From Bdellovibrionales bacterium (GTDB lineage Bacteria; Bdellovibrionota; Bdellovibrionia; Bdellovibrionales; UBA1609), in assembly GCA_014323935.1 (NCBI GenBank), contig JACOND010000004.1, positions 1 to 64,000 of the forward strand: DNA of 64,000 bases, written 5' to 3'. Both the position numbers and the translations under genes were made by a program. The notes under the pieces were generated by a model. The model was given only the letters and a program-made list of their open reading frames with translations. It ran no database searches and was not told the DNA's origin. Of this stretch, positions 39,234-51,333 are shown one piece after another (position 1 is the stretch's first letter; each line of letters begins with the position of its first letter).

Positions 39234-39342
39234 AAGCTTTATGTTCACTTAAAAACATTACTTTAAAAACAAAAATCTTGTGATTATTTTTTAAATAAAA
39301 AAAATCTATGGAATCAATTTCAAACATTCTTAGCCATCAAGA

Positions 39343-42323
<2,981 letters not shown>

Positions 42324-42341
42324 CTCTTGAATAATAATATA

Positions 42342-42380
42342 TTTCATCTATTCAAAAAACCGAAGTTTTTTGAGATGAAA
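42342..42380 (-). other. UUCG-capped hairpin in the 23S leader
   Basis: Minus strand TTTCATCTCAAAAAAC-TTCG-GTTTTTTGAATAGATGAAA. Confidence 0.75.
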
Positions 42381-42510
42381 ATGCCAAGAATGATTGAAAT
42401 TGATCTTTAAAATCATAACAATCATTTTTTTACTTTACTGATATATAACTTTCTCATTTGTTCTATTAACAAATAAAACAATATAGTTTTTATCACAAAA
42501 TTAATGTCTT

Positions 42511-42530
42511 CAATTTTCAAAGAACAAAAA
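42511..42530 (-). promoter_or_regulatory. boxA-like antitermination element in the 23S leader
   Basis: Minus strand TTTTTGTTCTTTGAAAATTG, like the rRNA boxA TGTTCTTTGAAAA. Confidence 0.7.
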
Positions 42531-42844
42531 AAAACTCAAATTTAATTATTAAGTTTTTAACTGACTTACAAAAAAATCAGCCTGTCAAACTTATTTCACA
42601 AATAAAATAAAAGTCAATCTTTTTTTATTATTTTTTAATTATGTATTTAATTACCTAAAAAACTTTATTTATAGATTATTTTAACTATGTAAATCTAACT
42701 TCTCTCTTTTTTTAGGAACGTAATTATTTCAGATTTTTATATTTATAAAAAATTAAAAAAGCAGGAAAGCCAGATGAACTGAAGATTTTGACAAGAGCTT
42801 TAAGGCTTGTCATTTTTTTAAAAAATGTTTAAGTTAAAAAGAGA

Positions 42845-42921
42845 GGTGGTGTAGCTCAACTGGATAGAGCAACGGCCTTCTAAGCCGTAGGTTGCAGGTT
42901 CAAGTCCTGCCACCATCACCA
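42845..42921 (+). tRNA. tRNA-Arg (anticodon TCT)
   Basis: Cloverleaf GGTGGTG TA GCTC...ACGGC CTTCTAA GCCGT...GCAGG TTCAAGT CCTGC CACCATC A CCA; CCA encoded. Confidence 0.95.
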
Positions 42922-42963
42922 CTGAGTTATAAAAGGGATAAAAAATAAAAACTTAAAGGATTC

Positions 42964-43440
42964 ATGAATTTACTTATTATTAGACATGCCATAGCTGAAG
43001 ATATAAAACTTAACGTTCCAGATAAAGATAGACCCTTAAGTCAAAAAGGTTCTCATCTCTTTCACACATTTTGCCAACAGATTCATTTTTTAGATCTAAA
43101 GTTTGAATTCCTATTAAGTAGTCCTCTTTTAAGAGCTAAGCAAACAGCTCGTATTTTTTCGAAGTATTTTCCTACTCATAAAAAAACTGAAGTGGAATCC
43201 CTTCTTCCTTCCGCAGAACCGGAATCCTTTTTAACCCATCTATCTACTCTCAACTCAAAATCAGTGGTCCTAGTAGGGCATCAACCCTTTTTAAATTCCT
43301 TTATACAGATGTGTTTATCTGAGACGAGGGAATTTATTATTTTAAAAAGAGGGTCTATGGTTTTATTAAATTTTCCTGGTTTTGTAAAAAAATATTCTGC
43401 AATTTTAAAGTTTTTATTAGATCCAAAATATCTAAAATAA
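42964..43440 (+). CDS. SixA-like phosphohistidine phosphatase (histidine phosphatase family)
   Basis: LLIIRHAIAED; SSPLLRAKQTARI; VLVGHQPFL. Confidence 0.9.
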   Translation: MNLLIIRHAIAEDIKLNVPDKDRPLSQKGSHLFHTFCQQIHFLDLKFEFLLSSPLLRAKQTARIFSKYFPTHKKTEVESLLPSAEPESFLTHLSTLNSKSVVLVGHQPFLNSFIQMCLSETREFIILKRGSMVLLNFPGFVKKYSAILKFLLDPKYLK

Positions 43441-43668
43441 ATAATTAAGTTAAAACGACTTTTAGAATAAGCTTTTCTAAAAAAATAAAAGAGAGAAAAA
43501 AAAAGAACTTAACAAAAGTAAACTGTTAAGTTTTTAAACATTTTTTTTAAGGTTTTGTAAAATTAAGAGGACAATAGGCTCTCAAGTAAGTGTTTCATTG
43601 AGAAAAAAAGAACTCTCTAGTATATATTTAAGTAACAATTAAAAAAAAATTTAAAGCAAGGAGGCAAG

Positions 43669-44649
43669 ATGATTTTTTTACAAGTTGGAAAAAACCAAAA
43701 AACTTTTGAAAACAAGATAAATCAAAATTCCTATTCTAAGAATCAAATAGATCATATTTTTATAGAGAAATCCTCTATCATGAAATTAATCTATCAAAAA
43801 ATAAAAACTTTAGTTCAAACTGAAGATAATATTCTAATTTTCGGGGAAAAAGGAACAGGTCGTTCTTTTACAGCTTATCAAATCTTTCATCAATATAATC
43901 ATGAAAACAAACGTTTTACCCAAATTGACTGTAAAACATTGACCTCTCAACTCATAGAAAAAAATCTATTTGAAGAAACCTATTCTAACTCTTATAAACC
44001 TTTACTTTCTTCAGATAAAAAAAGTTTTATCCATATAAAAAATATAGAATTTCTTAATTCTAAGTTACAAAAAAGACTTTTTAACTATTTAACAGATAAA
44101 AAGACGAATTCCTCTAAACCTCGTTTAATTTTTTCATCTAATGAAAATTTTTCTAAAAAAATTACAGAGAAAGTTTTTTCTCAAAAATTATTTAATTTAA
44201 TAAGTGAAAATTTAATTATTCTTCCTAAATTATCTGAAAGACCAGAAGATATTCTCCCTCTTATTTCCTTATTTAATAAGAAAAATAACTTTCAAGGGAA
44301 ATTGAGTAAAAAAGTTGAGAGTTTTTTATATTCTTACCCTTGGTATGAAAATGTCTCAGAATTAAAAAAAGTCTGTTTAAAACTATCCGTCTTATATCCT
44401 AAAAAAGATATTATTAACGAACAAGACTTATCCTATGTTATTAAAAGTATCTCTCTTGAAAATATAACCATAAAATACAATCCCAATCTCACTTTAGAAG
44501 ATATTGTAAATCATTACATGGAACAAGCTCTCTTGCACTTTAGATGTAAAAAATTATGTGCAGATGCTTTAGGAATTTCAGTTAAAACGCTTTACAATAA
44601 AATAAGAAAAGGAATCATCAATGATCCTCATAATTCCAATAATAATTAA
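43669..44649 (+). CDS. Degenerate NtrC-like AAA+ protein with C-terminal Fis-type HTH
   Basis: GEKGTGRSFTA P-loop-like; LPKLSERPEDILPLI; HTH CADALGISVKTLYNKIRKG. Confidence 0.8.
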   Translation: MIFLQVGKNQKTFENKINQNSYSKNQIDHIFIEKSSIMKLIYQKIKTLVQTEDNILIFGEKGTGRSFTAYQIFHQYNHENKRFTQIDCKTLTSQLIEKNLFEETYSNSYKPLLSSDKKSFIHIKNIEFLNSKLQKRLFNYLTDKKTNSSKPRLIFSSNENFSKKITEKVFSQKLFNLISENLIILPKLSERPEDILPLISLFNKKNNFQGKLSKKVESFLYSYPWYENVSELKKVCLKLSVLYPKKDIINEQDLSYVIKSISLENITIKYNPNLTLEDIVNHYMEQALLHFRCKKLCADALGISVKTLYNKIRKGIINDPHNSNNN

Positions 44650-44764
44650 ATTTTTAAAAAAATATAGAAATAGAAGGAATTTCAATTTAAAATGAATTTT
44701 CTTCTTGTATTCTCTTATAAATGTCCTATACTGATTTAAAGTAATTCAAATTTAAGGAGTCAAA

Positions 44765-45238
44765 ATGAAAGGACATATTGAAGTTATTGAACACTTAAAA
44801 AAAATTTTAACTAATGAGTTAACAGCTATAAATCAATATTTTTTACATTCCCGGATGTGTAAAGACTGGGGATATGAAAAGCTAGCTGAAGCCATGTATC
44901 AAGAATCAGTTGGTGAAATGAAGCATGCAAAAGATATTATTGATCGAATCTTATTTCTAGAAGGACAACCTAACTTACAAAATCTTCATCCTTTAAAAGT
45001 TGGAGTGACAGTTAAAAAACAATTAGAAAATGATTTAAACTTAGAATATAATGCGGTTAAAGATTTAAAAAAAGCCATCCAATTGGCTCAAACTCATTCT
45101 GATTTTAGTTCAAAAGAACTTTTAGAGACAATTTTGGTAACTGAAGAAGAGCATGTAGACTGGATTGAAGCTCAACTCAATATCATAAATGAAATAGGAG
45201 AAGGTAATTACTTGAGCCAGCAAATTCATTCAAAATGA
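44765..45238 (+). CDS. bfr: Bacterioferritin
   Basis: LTNELTAINQYFLHSRMCKDWGYEKLA...EMKHAKDIIDRILFLEGQPNLQ. Confidence 0.92.
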   Translation: MKGHIEVIEHLKKILTNELTAINQYFLHSRMCKDWGYEKLAEAMYQESVGEMKHAKDIIDRILFLEGQPNLQNLHPLKVGVTVKKQLENDLNLEYNAVKDLKKAIQLAQTHSDFSSKELLETILVTEEEHVDWIEAQLNIINEIGEGNYLSQQIHSK

Positions 45239-45287
45239 AGTTTTTCTATCAGCTCACAACTAAAATCAAAGCTATAGTTTTTACTTT

Positions 45288-46448
45288 TTGAATGCTTTTA
45301 TAAAAACTCAAGCTTTAGAAATGACAAACCATTTAAAATTATTTAAAAAAATTTATATTCAAAAAGAAGCTCTTGAAGACGAGGTTTCTCAAAGAGCTAT
45401 TCATATCTTTCAAAAAGAAAAAATAGAAATTGTTTCAGATATTTTTTTCAACAAAGCTCCTTTAAAAGGGGAAGAAATAAAAGAGAGTAAAAAAATTCTC
45501 TACTTAAAAAGATTTCAAGGTTCTTTTTTTAAAAGATGTCCCGGAGCTAAGCCTAAACTCATGTGCTGTAATTACTATGTTCTCAATTTAGGACAAAACT
45601 GTGAAATGGACTGTTCGTACTGTTACTTACAATCCTTTATAAATTTTCCTGCAGTTGTTATTTATACAAATCTTGAAAAAGCTTTTGAAGAATTAAAAGA
45701 ATTAAAAAAAACTCATTTCAACCAATATATTCGAATAGGAACCGGAGAACAAACAGACAGTTTAAGTTTAGATGACATCAGTTTATACTCGACTCGATTA
45801 ATTAAATTCTTTAATCAATGTCCTCATTGGATTTTAGAGTTTAAAACAAAATCAAACAATATTAAAAATTTTAAAAATATCTCTCATAAGGGAAACACTG
45901 TTATAAGTTGGTCTATCAATCCTGAATTTATTGTTCAAAAAGAAGAACATAAAACAGCAAGTTTAAAGCAACGTTTATCCGCCGCTCTTGAAGTCAAAGA
46001 AAAAGGATTTAAAGTTTCTTTTCATATAGATCCTTTAATTTATCATGAAGACTGGAAAAAAAATTACGGAGAGCTTGTAGATCAAATAACAGATCTTTTT
46101 CAAATTCAAGACATCAAACACATCTCTTTAGGAGCCTTAAGATTTCAAGTTCAACAAAAAGAAATCATGCGAAAAAGATTTGGAATGAAAAGTCTTGTTT
46201 GCCAAGGAGAAATGTTTCAATCCTTAGATGGTAAACTAAGGTATGATCAAGCTCTTAGGCAAGAGATGTTTCAATTTATAATCCAGCGATTTCAAAAACA
46301 TTCTAAGAATTGGCCTTGTTTTTTATGTATGGAAACTCCTGAAAACTGGCTCCATGCCATAAAGGCTTATCCGAAAAATCAAACTCTTATTCAAAAAGAC
46401 TTTGATTTAAAATTCCTTCCTAAACAAACCCAAGCTTATAAGGCTTAA
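45288..46448 (+). CDS. Spore photoproduct lyase-family radical SAM protein
   Basis: CEMDCSYCYLQSFINFPAVVIYTNLEKAFEEL radical SAM CxxxCxxC; ISWSINPEFIVQKEEHKTASLKQRLSA; TTG start. Confidence 0.85.
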   Translation: MNAFIKTQALEMTNHLKLFKKIYIQKEALEDEVSQRAIHIFQKEKIEIVSDIFFNKAPLKGEEIKESKKILYLKRFQGSFFKRCPGAKPKLMCCNYYVLNLGQNCEMDCSYCYLQSFINFPAVVIYTNLEKAFEELKELKKTHFNQYIRIGTGEQTDSLSLDDISLYSTRLIKFFNQCPHWILEFKTKSNNIKNFKNISHKGNTVISWSINPEFIVQKEEHKTASLKQRLSAALEVKEKGFKVSFHIDPLIYHEDWKKNYGELVDQITDLFQIQDIKHISLGALRFQVQQKEIMRKRFGMKSLVCQGEMFQSLDGKLRYDQALRQEMFQFIIQRFQKHSKNWPCFLCMETPENWLHAIKAYPKNQTLIQKDFDLKFLPKQTQAYKA

Positions 46449-46697
46449 CAAAAATACAAAAAGAAAATTTTTCTTAAACAAATTCTACAATTAAGACGCT
46501 TCACAGCATTTTTCCAGGAATTTTTTTCTGCATTGAAACTTTTAATAAATCCTAATAACTTAAAACAACTTCTTTTATGCTATTTTGTTTGAAAAATGAA
46601 TCCTTTTTAGATTTTTATTCCTTTTTTATTTTTCTGTTGAAATTATTTTCTTATAAATTTATTATCTCAATTTATTTAACTGACAAAAGGATTAATT

Positions 46698-49610
46698 ATG
46701 AAAACTTTGTTATTTTTTTGGCTCTTTTTTATAACGCCTTATGTTATAGCTGAAACAAAGCCTCTCAGCAATTCAACAACTGAGAGTCCCTTAGATTCAA
46801 ATTTAAATCAGAACACAAATCCAAGTGATGTTGAAAAAATAAAAGTCACTGGTTCTCGTATTAAAAGAATCGACATAGAAGGACCAAATCCTATTGAAGT
46901 GTTTAATGCTGAAGACTTAAAAACTTCCGGGTATCACTCTGTAGCTGATTTTTTAAGAGATACCAGTATTGCTCCTTTTGGAGTTTCTAGGGGAAAAGCA
47001 GGGTCTGGAGACACAGGAGATTCCTATACCCGGATAAAAGGGGAAAGTGCTTTGATTCTTATTAACGGATTAAGAGTCACAAAAGACCCAATAAATCAAT
47101 TCTTTGATTTAAATCAAATTCCTATCAATGCGGTAGAAAGAATTGAAGTTTTAAAAGGGGGAGCCGCAGCTCTTTATGGTTCTGATGCTATAGGAGGAGT
47201 TATTAATTTTATTACAAAAAAAGATTTTTCCGGTCTAGAAGTGGCAGGATCTATAACACCTAGCCTTTATCCTTTATACCAAGGAAATTTAAACTCCAGT
47301 CTAAATGATTATTTAGCGGGTTCTCGAGCTAGTACAGGAATTGTTTTTGGAGATACAAGTAGAAACTGGTCTTATATAGGGACTCTAAATTCTCGTTATG
47401 AAGAAAATATTATATACAGACAAAGAGAGTGGGGGAAGGGTCTTAAGTCACCTACAAGCCCTTATGCTCAAGCTTTTGCCATTTTAGAAGATAATAGTAC
47501 AGGTAAACCCATAAAAAATAACTGCCCTAAAGCCGAAGGAAAAACCTCTTGTCCTTCTTTTGATTACTCTCCTTACGCAGATATCATGCCTAAATATTTC
47601 CAAGTTAATAGCTTTATTCAAGGAGAACTAAATCTAAGTCAGATGAAGATTTACACAAATTTTTTAGGAAGTTATAAACACTCTCATTATTATTATCCTC
47701 CTATTCCGGTAATTGCTGGTGTTAAACCTCCTTTAGATGTACCTGCAGATCATAAAATACAAGAAGTGGCAGGACAAAGTTTTAGATTAACTCATCGTTT
47801 TATTAAGGCAGACAAAAGAATTACAACTAATCACTATTTCTTAGCAGATTTAACCCTTGGAGCTAAAGGTTACTTATCAAATATCTGGGACTATGACTTC
47901 AATGTAAAAGGGACTCATATTATGAGAAATAGTATAGAAAAAAATCTTCTTTTAATAGATAAAACGATAGAAGCCATAAGGTCAGGAGCTTACAATCCCT
48001 ATGCACCCTCTAAAGAGGGTTTAAAAAACTCTATCTATACAGCAAAAGATAAAAGTAACTCTTCTCTTTTTTTTAGCTCTTTAGATTTTTCAGGAGAAGC
48101 CGGAGGTTTTAACCTAGCAACAGGTTTTCAAGCTTATTTTGAAAGATATGAAGTCGTAGGAGATAAAGAAAAAAAAGCTAGCAACATTCTCAGTAATGCA
48201 GGAAGTGATGGTCTAGGAAACAGATATGTCACTTCTTATTACTTAGAAGCTGTAAAAAATCTTTCTTCTCTTTTAGAACTTCAATTAGCTTGGAGAGCGG
48301 ATTATTACTCAGATTTTGGTTTAACTAGTTTTGGAATAAGAGAATTTCTAGTCAAATCAGATTCAAGTGATTTTAAATTCTTAGATTATTTAATAGGAAC
48401 TCCTAAAATAGCTTTCAGCTTTAAACCTCAATCAAATATTCTTATTAGAGGAAATATAGGAAGTTCTTTTTTAGCACCAAGTCTTGATCAACTTTATGGG
48501 TCTGTTTATGAAGATTTTTCTTGGATGTTTGACACGACAGGCTGTATTGCTGATATAAAAAATCTAAAGGAAGTTGAAGCCCCTTTAACAACAACACTCA
48601 AAACATTAAAAGAAAATACAGATTTAATAGACTTACTTGTTATCCATGGAAAAAATGTAACAGAGAAAGATCTTTCTTCAAAACAAAAAGAACTTATAGA
48701 AAAGGAAAATTTAACAAGTAACATTGAAAAGTTGTATAACAGTACAGATTCTTGTCATAATAAACAATATTTTCAAAGCATTAAATCTAACCCCGATCTT
48801 AAAGAAACAAGGGCTATAATAGCCTCTTTAGGTTCTGTTTTTGAACCTACTTCCAATCTAAATTTAAGTTTAGATCTCACTTATATTGCAAAAAATGGAA
48901 TTGCTCACACGGGGACTGAAGATAGCACTGGTTATGGTAAAAAATTTCTCGATGCAGAAGTTTTATTTGGAAAAGAACACTTACAAAAACAGGGAATCAC
49001 ATTGAGCCGTGATGGAAATCAAAATTTAGAAAATGTAAAAACAACTTATTCCAATTTAAAAAAATCTCATAAACTTTTTGTAGATTTTGCTCTCGGGGCT
49101 GACTTAGAAAGGATTAATATCTCTAATGGGAATACTTACTTTAAAAATGATTTAACATTTTTTATTATTAATAAAGAAGAAGTGTTTCCAGGTCTTGGAT
49201 TAGAAAATTTATCTGGAAAGTTTGGAAATCCTAAATGGAGAAACATTGCCAATGTAGGTTGGAAGAATAAAAAGCATGATATCTCGCTAAAAGCTCTATC
49301 TACTGCTAGTTTTTCTGGAAGTAAGATCTCCTTTCCTCTGACTACGATCTTAAATCTAAGTTACCGGTATATACTCAGTGAAAAAACAAATTTCCAAGTC
49401 AATGTTTATAACTTTCTAAATATAGGACTTAACTTTGAAAAGGAAGATAAAAAAGAAAATGAAGATAAAAATGAAGATAAAAAGATGTTATCAGCTAGCT
49501 TCGACGTTCCTTTTGATCCAGGTGCCTTCACCCTTAATACCAGAACAGATTTAGATATTTATGGAATAAATGGAGCTCATTTTCAACTTTCATTAACTCA
49601 TACTTTTTAA
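46698..49610 (+). CDS. TonB-dependent outer membrane receptor
   Basis: Signal peptide, plug (VTGSRIKRIDIEGPNPIEVFNAEDL...LINGLRV...IEVLKGGAAALYGSDAIGGVINFITKK), C-terminal LSLTHTF. Confidence 0.93.
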   Translation: MKTLLFFWLFFITPYVIAETKPLSNSTTESPLDSNLNQNTNPSDVEKIKVTGSRIKRIDIEGPNPIEVFNAEDLKTSGYHSVADFLRDTSIAPFGVSRGKAGSGDTGDSYTRIKGESALILINGLRVTKDPINQFFDLNQIPINAVERIEVLKGGAAALYGSDAIGGVINFITKKDFSGLEVAGSITPSLYPLYQGNLNSSLNDYLAGSRASTGIVFGDTSRNWSYIGTLNSRYEENIIYRQREWGKGLKSPTSPYAQAFAILEDNSTGKPIKNNCPKAEGKTSCPSFDYSPYADIMPKYFQVNSFIQGELNLSQMKIYTNFLGSYKHSHYYYPPIPVIAGVKPPLDVPADHKIQEVAGQSFRLTHRFIKADKRITTNHYFLADLTLGAKGYLSNIWDYDFNVKGTHIMRNSIEKNLLLIDKTIEAIRSGAYNPYAPSKEGLKNSIYTAKDKSNSSLFFSSLDFSGEAGGFNLATGFQAYFERYEVVGDKEKKASNILSNAGSDGLGNRYVTSYYLEAVKNLSSLLELQLAWRADYYSDFGLTSFGIREFLVKSDSSDFKFLDYLIGTPKIAFSFKPQSNILIRGNIGSSFLAPSLDQLYGSVYEDFSWMFDTTGCIADIKNLKEVEAPLTTTLKTLKENTDLIDLLVIHGKNVTEKDLSSKQKELIEKENLTSNIEKLYNSTDSCHNKQYFQSIKSNPDLKETRAIIASLGSVFEPTSNLNLSLDLTYIAKNGIAHTGTEDSTGYGKKFLDAEVLFGKEHLQKQGITLSRDGNQNLENVKTTYSNLKKSHKLFVDFALGADLERINISNGNTYFKNDLTFFIINKEEVFPGLGLENLSGKFGNPKWRNIANVGWKNKKHDISLKALSTASFSGSKISFPLTTILNLSYRYILSEKTNFQVNVYNFLNIGLNFEKEDKKENEDKNEDKKMLSASFDVPFDPGAFTLNTRTDLDIYGINGAHFQLSLTHTF

Positions 49611-49655
49611 TTATAAAAGTGATTAAGGACCTGATGATCAGGTTCTTAATGTTTT
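49611..49655 (+). terminator. Hairpin terminator after the TonB-dependent receptor gene
   Basis: attaaggacctga-tga-tcaggttcttaat followed by gtttt. Confidence 0.65.
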
Positions 49656-49869
49656 AAACTTAGGTTGAATTACACCACCATGAATAAAGTTTTCAAAGAG
49701 CCTTATGAATAAGGAATTTACCACTTTCTTTAAAAGAATACTTCAACCCGAACAAAAAAAAGTGTCCCCAAAAAACAGACTAAGAAAAATCCCCATAAAA
49801 AGTCTTCAAAGCTTGCTCTTTAAAATTTGCAACAACTCATTTAAAAGTTGTAAGCTTTAAAACTCGTTT

Positions 49870-50090
49870 GAAAATAAATATAAGCACTTTCTTAAGGAGA
49901 TAGGAGTACCGTACCTGTTTGAACTGAAAACTCTTTACGGCAATCTTTACATTGATAAATGTCTATGTGACTTTTTCTTTCAGGAATTCTTTTTGATTGA
50001 CAGAAAAATCATAGGAACTAAAACTTTGTCTTTTTTCTCTCTACATAAGAAGCTTACTTAAAAGCTACCATGGGCTTAATATATAATTCC
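49870..50090 (-). pseudogene. IS1595-family-like transposase remnant (zinc-ribbon region)
   Basis: Minus strand encodes RKSHIDIYQCKDCRKEFSVQTGTVLLSP*, like the IS1595 zinc ribbon YxCxxCRKxFSVxTGT. Confidence 0.5.
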
Positions 50091-50160
50091 CTTTTTAATG
50101 AAAAAAAGCTTGAAAAAGTAATCTCCATAATATATTACTTAATTAAAAAAAGAGGATTTT

Positions 50161-50364
50161 ATGGCCCGTGTAACCGTAGAAGATTGTCTAGAAAAAGTAC
50201 CTAATCGCTTTGAGTTATCAATTCTTGTCTCTAAGAGAGTGAAACAGCTTCTCAAAGGAGCTTCCCCTCTTGTTGAATCTACAAATAAACCTGTTGTAAT
50301 TGCTTTAAGAGAGGTTGCTAAAGGAAAGGTTTATTTTGATGACAATGCACCTATTTCTTCTTAA
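50161..50364 (+). CDS. rpoZ: RNA polymerase omega subunit
   Basis: [30 protein letters not shown]. Confidence 0.95.
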   Translation: MARVTVEDCLEKVPNRFELSILVSKRVKQLLKGASPLVESTNKPVVIALREVAKGKVYFDDNAPISS

Positions 50365-50382
50365 TTTTAGAAAGGGGGCTTA

Positions 50383-51312
50383 GTGTATTCTCTTAAAAGT
50401 CATGATATAAGCAATGAAAAACAAGATTATAAATTAGCTATTGATTCTGTGGGATTACAAAATGTAAAAATCCCTGTCAAACTAAATACTCGCATTCAAA
50501 ATTCGGCTGACGTCTCTTTATTTGTTTCTCTAGATAGTCCTTTCAACAGAGGGATTCATATGTCCAGGTTATATCTTATTTTACATGAACATTTTTCTAA
50601 AAAACCCCTTAGTTTTTCACTTCTCAAAACAGCTCTTATAAAGGGAATTAAAAGTCAAAAAGGGATTTCTAGTTCTGGATCCCTTCAAATTAAAACCAAG
50701 TGGCCTATTTTAAGAAAAGCCCTTAAAAGTCCTCTCACAGGTTGGAGAGAGTATCCTTATCACCTCGAAGTAAATTATTCTGCAAAAACAAAACAATTTG
50801 AATTTTTAGCCAGTTCTGAAGTTCTATACTCTTCAACTTGTCCTTGTTCTAGCTCTTTATCTACTCAGATGATAAAAAATCATCTTATAAAAAACTTTCC
50901 TAAAAAAGAAAAAGGAAGTAAAAAAGAATTTTTAAAATATTTAAACAAAGAAGATTTTTTAATAGCAACTCCTCATGCTCAAAAAAGTACTGCTTTTTTT
51001 AAAATCAAACTTCAAATTTCAACTCAAAATAAATTTTCTATGATTCCTCTCATTGATCAAATTGAGACCTGTTTAGGAACTCCTGTTCAAACAGCTGTTA
51101 AAAGAGAAGATGAAGCTGAATTCGCTATAAAAAATGCTTCTAATCTTATGTTTTGTGAAGATGCTGTTCGCCGGATAGGATATTTATTTAAAAACAAAAA
51201 AGAGTTCAAAGATTATTTCATTCGTGTTGAACACTATGAAAGCCTCCATCCTTTTACTGTTCAAGCTAGTATTGCTAAAGGAGTTAAAGGAGGATGGAAA
51301 GCTTATTCTTAA
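50383..51312 (+). CDS. folE2: GTP cyclohydrolase FolE2
   Basis: DSVGLQNVKIPVKL; CPCSSSLS; GTG start with AGGGGG RBS. Confidence 0.9.
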   Translation: MYSLKSHDISNEKQDYKLAIDSVGLQNVKIPVKLNTRIQNSADVSLFVSLDSPFNRGIHMSRLYLILHEHFSKKPLSFSLLKTALIKGIKSQKGISSSGSLQIKTKWPILRKALKSPLTGWREYPYHLEVNYSAKTKQFEFLASSEVLYSSTCPCSSSLSTQMIKNHLIKNFPKKEKGSKKEFLKYLNKEDFLIATPHAQKSTAFFKIKLQISTQNKFSMIPLIDQIETCLGTPVQTAVKREDEAEFAIKNASNLMFCEDAVRRIGYLFKNKKEFKDYFIRVEHYESLHPFTVQASIAKGVKGGWKAYS

Positions 51313-51333
51313 TAAGTAAAAAATCTGGTTAAG

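Noticed and set aside
39100-39327. ORF 39100-39327 on the minus strand
   Set aside because: Overlaps the 5S rRNA gene and its spacer; not a protein gene.
42574-42610. TTGACA/TTGACT boxes on the minus strand upstream of the 23S as a promoter
   Set aside because: -35-like boxes exist, but I could not find a convincing -10 at proper spacing, so no promoter is called.
48506-48724. ORF 48506-48724
   Set aside because: Antisense within the TonB-dependent receptor gene.
49440-49490. Short repeat gaagataaaaaagaaaatgaagataaaaatgaagataaaaag in the TonB receptor as a phase-variable tract
   Set aside because: Imperfect, in-frame Lys/Glu/Asp-rich coding sequence; no clean repeat unit that would switch frame.
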